In this document: piece by piece, positions 6,148 to 8,755 of the stretch
Layout: every line of letters starts with the position of its first letter
How positions within the stretch are numbered: position 1 is the first letter of the stretch
Position numbers and translations under genes: made by a program
NCBI GenBank assembly: GCA_964396595.1
Contig: CAYNFR010000055.1
Coordinates: forward strand, 1 to 8,755
Direction of reading: 5' to 3'
DNA from: CAYNFR01 sp964396595
GTDB lineage: Bacteria > Bacteroidota > Bacteroidia > Chitinophagales > Saprospiraceae
Length of the DNA: 8,755 nt
The notes under the pieces: model-generated
Told to the model about the DNA's origin: nothing
The model's database searches: none
Seen by the model: the letters and a program-made list of their open reading frames with translations, nothing else

Positions 6148-8685
6148 TCAAAATTGATAGTCCACAGAGAGATATAATGCGCGCGGCATAATCGGAAAAA
6201 CCGTAAAACTGCCATTTGGATTAGCTGCGATGTAGGCAGCATCTGCGGCATTGGAAGTTCCCCCAAATGTATTCGGCCCGAAGAAATTAGCTAATCCATC
6301 ACTATTAAACAAATTCCTTCCGCGTAATCCGAGAGACAATTTATGACTTACCGCAAAACTCAAGTCTGCACTCACCACACCATAAGCTGGCAGGGTAAAT
6401 GCGTTCTGAAAATTGCCAAATCTCGCGCCCATATATTGATAATGCACCCCGGAATGCCATCGATTCATAGAGTACACAAGTCCGGTACGAAACATAATAT
6501 CAGGATTGTGTGGGACTCTACTACCACTAAAATCAATTATTTCGTCATCGTCTGTCTCAATCGTACCTGCCGCATCGTAAAGACTATATTTTTCTAAATG
6601 TGCCCGCTGAAGAGTCAAAGAGCCGTGCCAGACGAGATGATCCGTCAATGTCAACTCACTTTCTAGTTCTATACCAATCGTACTAGTCTCATTAAATAAT
6701 GTGGGTGTGTAAAAAATCTGATTGTTGCGATCATCGAATACAAAATCCACGAATGCCACATTTTTTAATATTGATCTAAAGAGAGTCGCAGCCAGAGCAC
6801 CGCCTTTAAACGGATACTTCATACCTAGTTCTGTTTGCAAAACATCCTGCACTAGTGGCTTTTCATTAATACTTTGGTTGCTAAAATTATTGATATAGAA
6901 GTTTAATTCCGGTGCTTTACGCCCAAGTGAGTTTCTAAAATACAATTCGAGTGCATCTCCCAATGTGTAGTTAAATGCTGTCGAATATGACAAATAACCG
7001 TAACGAAAATCTATGGTGTCTTCACCCGTCTTACCCAATGGTCCATTGTCATAAGTGGTAAAAACATCCCCGTCGAGACCACCCTGATTTAACGTTCTTC
7101 GCCCAAATCTGTCCTTCGTCCCTTTATGCCGCATCATTTCCCATCGCACACCTACATCCCATCTCAGTTGATCTAAAAGAAGTATAGAGACATCAGTAAA
7201 TACAGATCGATAGGCATAGTTGATATCAGCTCCTTCATAAAAAAGGCCATGAATATTTGAAACCCCTTGTGGTGTAGAGAGAAAACGCGCAGGCTGTCCG
7301 GGATTACGTAGCGTCACAGAGAGAGGCTTGGGATTCGGCTCGTAGGTGGCATAATAGAAACTGGCTTTTGTGGAAATAGAAGCATTGCCTTGACCTACAA
7401 ATAAGCCCGAGGTCGTTTGTACGTTTTCGAATGATCTGGACAAGCGTAGTTCATTCATAAAATCAGTGATTCGATCCTCCTTCTGCCACAAGCCTGTACC
7501 CATGATAGCGTCATTGGGCAATGACCCCTTGATGTATTCAAATGTAGGTGGAAACACACCCTGAAACACCCCAAATGCCCCGCTATTATTAACGATTACA
7601 TCACCACCATTAAATTCTATTATTCCAGCCGGAAATGGATCGCCACTGATAAAATAGCTTATAAAATTTTCAAGCCCTATAGGTTGCCCACCGATTGCTG
7701 TATTCCAGTTCAATCGCTTAAATGATGCCTTCGTCTTGTTCGTCAATCTCCATTCTCCGAATGTAGCGTCATAATCCACACGCACCGCAGATTCATCAAC
7801 ACCGATACCTCTTGAAGGATCAAAATCACTACCTGGTATAACCGGGGGAAGCAGACTACCGTTCTGAAAACTGAACCCAAAGGCGGGGCGAGGATTCGAC
7901 CAATCCGTCGCAGGAACACCTGTATATCTATTTACATTGTCGAGAATATTCTTCAATGAGAATCGCAGCACACCGTTATTTAATTTTTTGCTAACACCGA
8001 GCTGAAATTGACCGCCACGATTGATGGGATAGTCATTATATCGAGGTCCTTGATCATAGCGATATAAAAAAGAAAGATCGATAGCCAAACCTTTTTCTTC
8101 CAGAAGCTGTGAGGTATGGCCCTCGATTCTTCCGTAGCCCCGACCACCTGCATATTGCCCCCCAGTCAGACGTACATGCAATGGGGAATCTTTGATGTCC
8201 TTATTAGTGATAAAATTAATAATACCACCCGGAGAATTGGGGGCTAAAATACTTGACTTACCCCCTCTCAACACTTCTGTCTTGGTCATTCCGAGGTGCG
8301 GACGAACAAAAAAGTCAGGAGAAAACTGTTGATATTGAACCAAAGTAACCGGCAAGCCATCTTCTTGCAACGAAGTATAATACCACCCGATATCGTCTTC
8401 TGCACTCAGACTCACCCCTCTCGAGTAAACACGTGTAAATGCCTCCCCTACTGAAGCATCAACAAACATACCCGGTACTCTACTGACAAGATCAGCGACC
8501 CCTTGAAGACTCTGATCAGCCGGTCGCTTGATTACACTCAATGACAAGCCAGAACCCAATAATGACCTGGAAGTGAAGTCTGTAACAATAAGTTCACTCA
8601 AATCAAGCCTCTCAGCAATAGAATCCGATTGTCCCTTTATGGCACCAACCACTAACAATAAACATAATAGTACAGTATACCTCAT
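6148..8685 (-). CDS. TonB-dependent outer-membrane receptor, substrate unknown
   Basis: This encodes 845 residues. A signal peptide covers about residues 1-18 (MRYTVLLCLLLVVGAIKG). A likely TonB box lies at 31-37 (ELIVTDF). The plug domain is at about 48-165, with VADLVSRVPGMFVD, RVYSRG, and EVLRGGKSSILAPNSPGG followed by INFITN, the standard plug ending. The rest is a 22-strand-type beta barrel rich in aromatic-terminated strands, ending VDYQF with the C-terminal Phe expected for barrel assembly. It would import a substrate across the outer membrane using TonB-ExbBD energy. The carboxypeptidase-like N-terminal extension and SusD partner typical of Bacteroidota glycan systems are both absent, so it resembles the siderophore/vitamin/small-molecule type. 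It reads toward the kinase/phospho-lyase gene, now separated by the IS. No substrate-specific motif is recognised. Confidence 0.9.
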   Translation of the reverse strand: MRYTVLLCLLLVVGAIKGQSDSIAERLDLSELIVTDFTSRSLLGSGLSLSVIKRPADQSLQGVADLVSRVPGMFVDASVGEAFTRVYSRGVSLSAEDDIGWYYTSLQEDGLPVTLVQYQQFSPDFFVRPHLGMTKTEVLRGGKSSILAPNSPGGIINFITNKDIKDSPLHVRLTGGQYAGGRGYGRIEGHTSQLLEEKGLAIDLSFLYRYDQGPRYNDYPINRGGQFQLGVSKKLNNGVLRFSLKNILDNVNRYTGVPATDWSNPRPAFGFSFQNGSLLPPVIPGSDFDPSRGIGVDESAVRVDYDATFGEWRLTNKTKASFKRLNWNTAIGGQPIGLENFISYFISGDPFPAGIIEFNGGDVIVNNSGAFGVFQGVFPPTFEYIKGSLPNDAIMGTGLWQKEDRITDFMNELRLSRSFENVQTTSGLFVGQGNASISTKASFYYATYEPNPKPLSVTLRNPGQPARFLSTPQGVSNIHGLFYEGADINYAYRSVFTDVSILLLDQLRWDVGVRWEMMRHKGTKDRFGRRTLNQGGLDGDVFTTYDNGPLGKTGEDTIDFRYGYLSYSTAFNYTLGDALELYFRNSLGRKAPELNFYINNFSNQSINEKPLVQDVLQTELGMKYPFKGGALAATLFRSILKNVAFVDFVFDDRNNQIFYTPTLFNETSTIGIELESELTLTDHLVWHGSLTLQRAHLEKYSLYDAAGTIETDDDEIIDFSGSRVPHNPDIMFRTGLVYSMNRWHSGVHYQYMGARFGNFQNAFTLPAYGVVSADLSFAVSHKLSLGLRGRNLFNSDGLANFFGPNTFGGTSNAADAAYIAANPNGSFTVFPIMPRALYLSVDYQF

Positions 8686-8702
8686 AGTAACGATTAATCA
8701 TG

Positions 8703-8710
8703 CAAATCTA
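8703..8710 (-). promoter_or_regulatory. -7 promoter element for the TonB-dependent receptor
   Basis: The minus strand reads TAGATTTG, an exact TAnnTTTG match, 17 bases upstream of the ATG at 8685. No TTG is found at the expected -33 distance. The spacing resembles that of the element before the 2237-4486 gene, which supports both. Confidence 0.4.
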
Positions 8711-8755
8711 TAAAGATCCACTATGTCATGTCGCGTTAATGGTGCACTATCAATC

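Overview
The window looks like a chromosomal segment from a Bacteroidota (Bacteroidetes) bacterium. Gene starts lack Shine-Dalgarno sequences. Two genes on the minus strand have the Bacteroidota-type -7 element TAnnTTTG about 20 bp upstream of their ATG. The tRNA does not encode its CCA end, and one gene is a TonB-dependent receptor. I cannot name the genus.

Layout, left to right. The window opens inside a tRNA-Asp(GUC) gene, followed by its terminator. Next come two plus-strand genes: a four-helix membrane protein (305-715) with its own terminator, and oxyR (846-1766), a LysR-type peroxide sensor that keeps both redox cysteines at the E. coli spacing. A gene-poor AT-rich gap (1767-2236) holds several inverted repeats and one complete promoter-like match with no obvious gene behind it. 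On the minus strand, 2237-4486 encodes a 749-residue fusion of a hydroxylysine-kinase-like (APH fold) domain and a class-III aminotransferase-fold phospho-lyase domain. In vertebrates these two activities are separate enzymes, HYKK and PHYKPL. Further right, 6148-8685 (minus) encodes an 845-residue TonB-dependent outer-membrane receptor.

Between the receptor and the kinase/phospho-lyase gene lies a dead IS200/IS605-family element (about 4600-6120). It has matching terminal hairpins at both ends. Its tnpB is full length but broken by five in-frame stops and a frameshift. Its tnpA is divergent and has lost its middle, so that N-terminal and C-terminal coding remnants are joined. Most of tnpA, including the HUH part, lies off any annotated open frame and was found by reading the strand by eye.

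How it may fit together (inference): the receptor and the kinase/phospho-lyase gene point the same way and may once have been adjacent, for example as uptake plus catabolism of an amino alcohol such as hydroxylysine or phosphoethanolamine. Each now seems to have its own -7 element. OxyR and the membrane protein have no visible functional link to them. The most interesting items are the bifunctional kinase/phospho-lyase and the IS relic. I see no convincing wholly new system.
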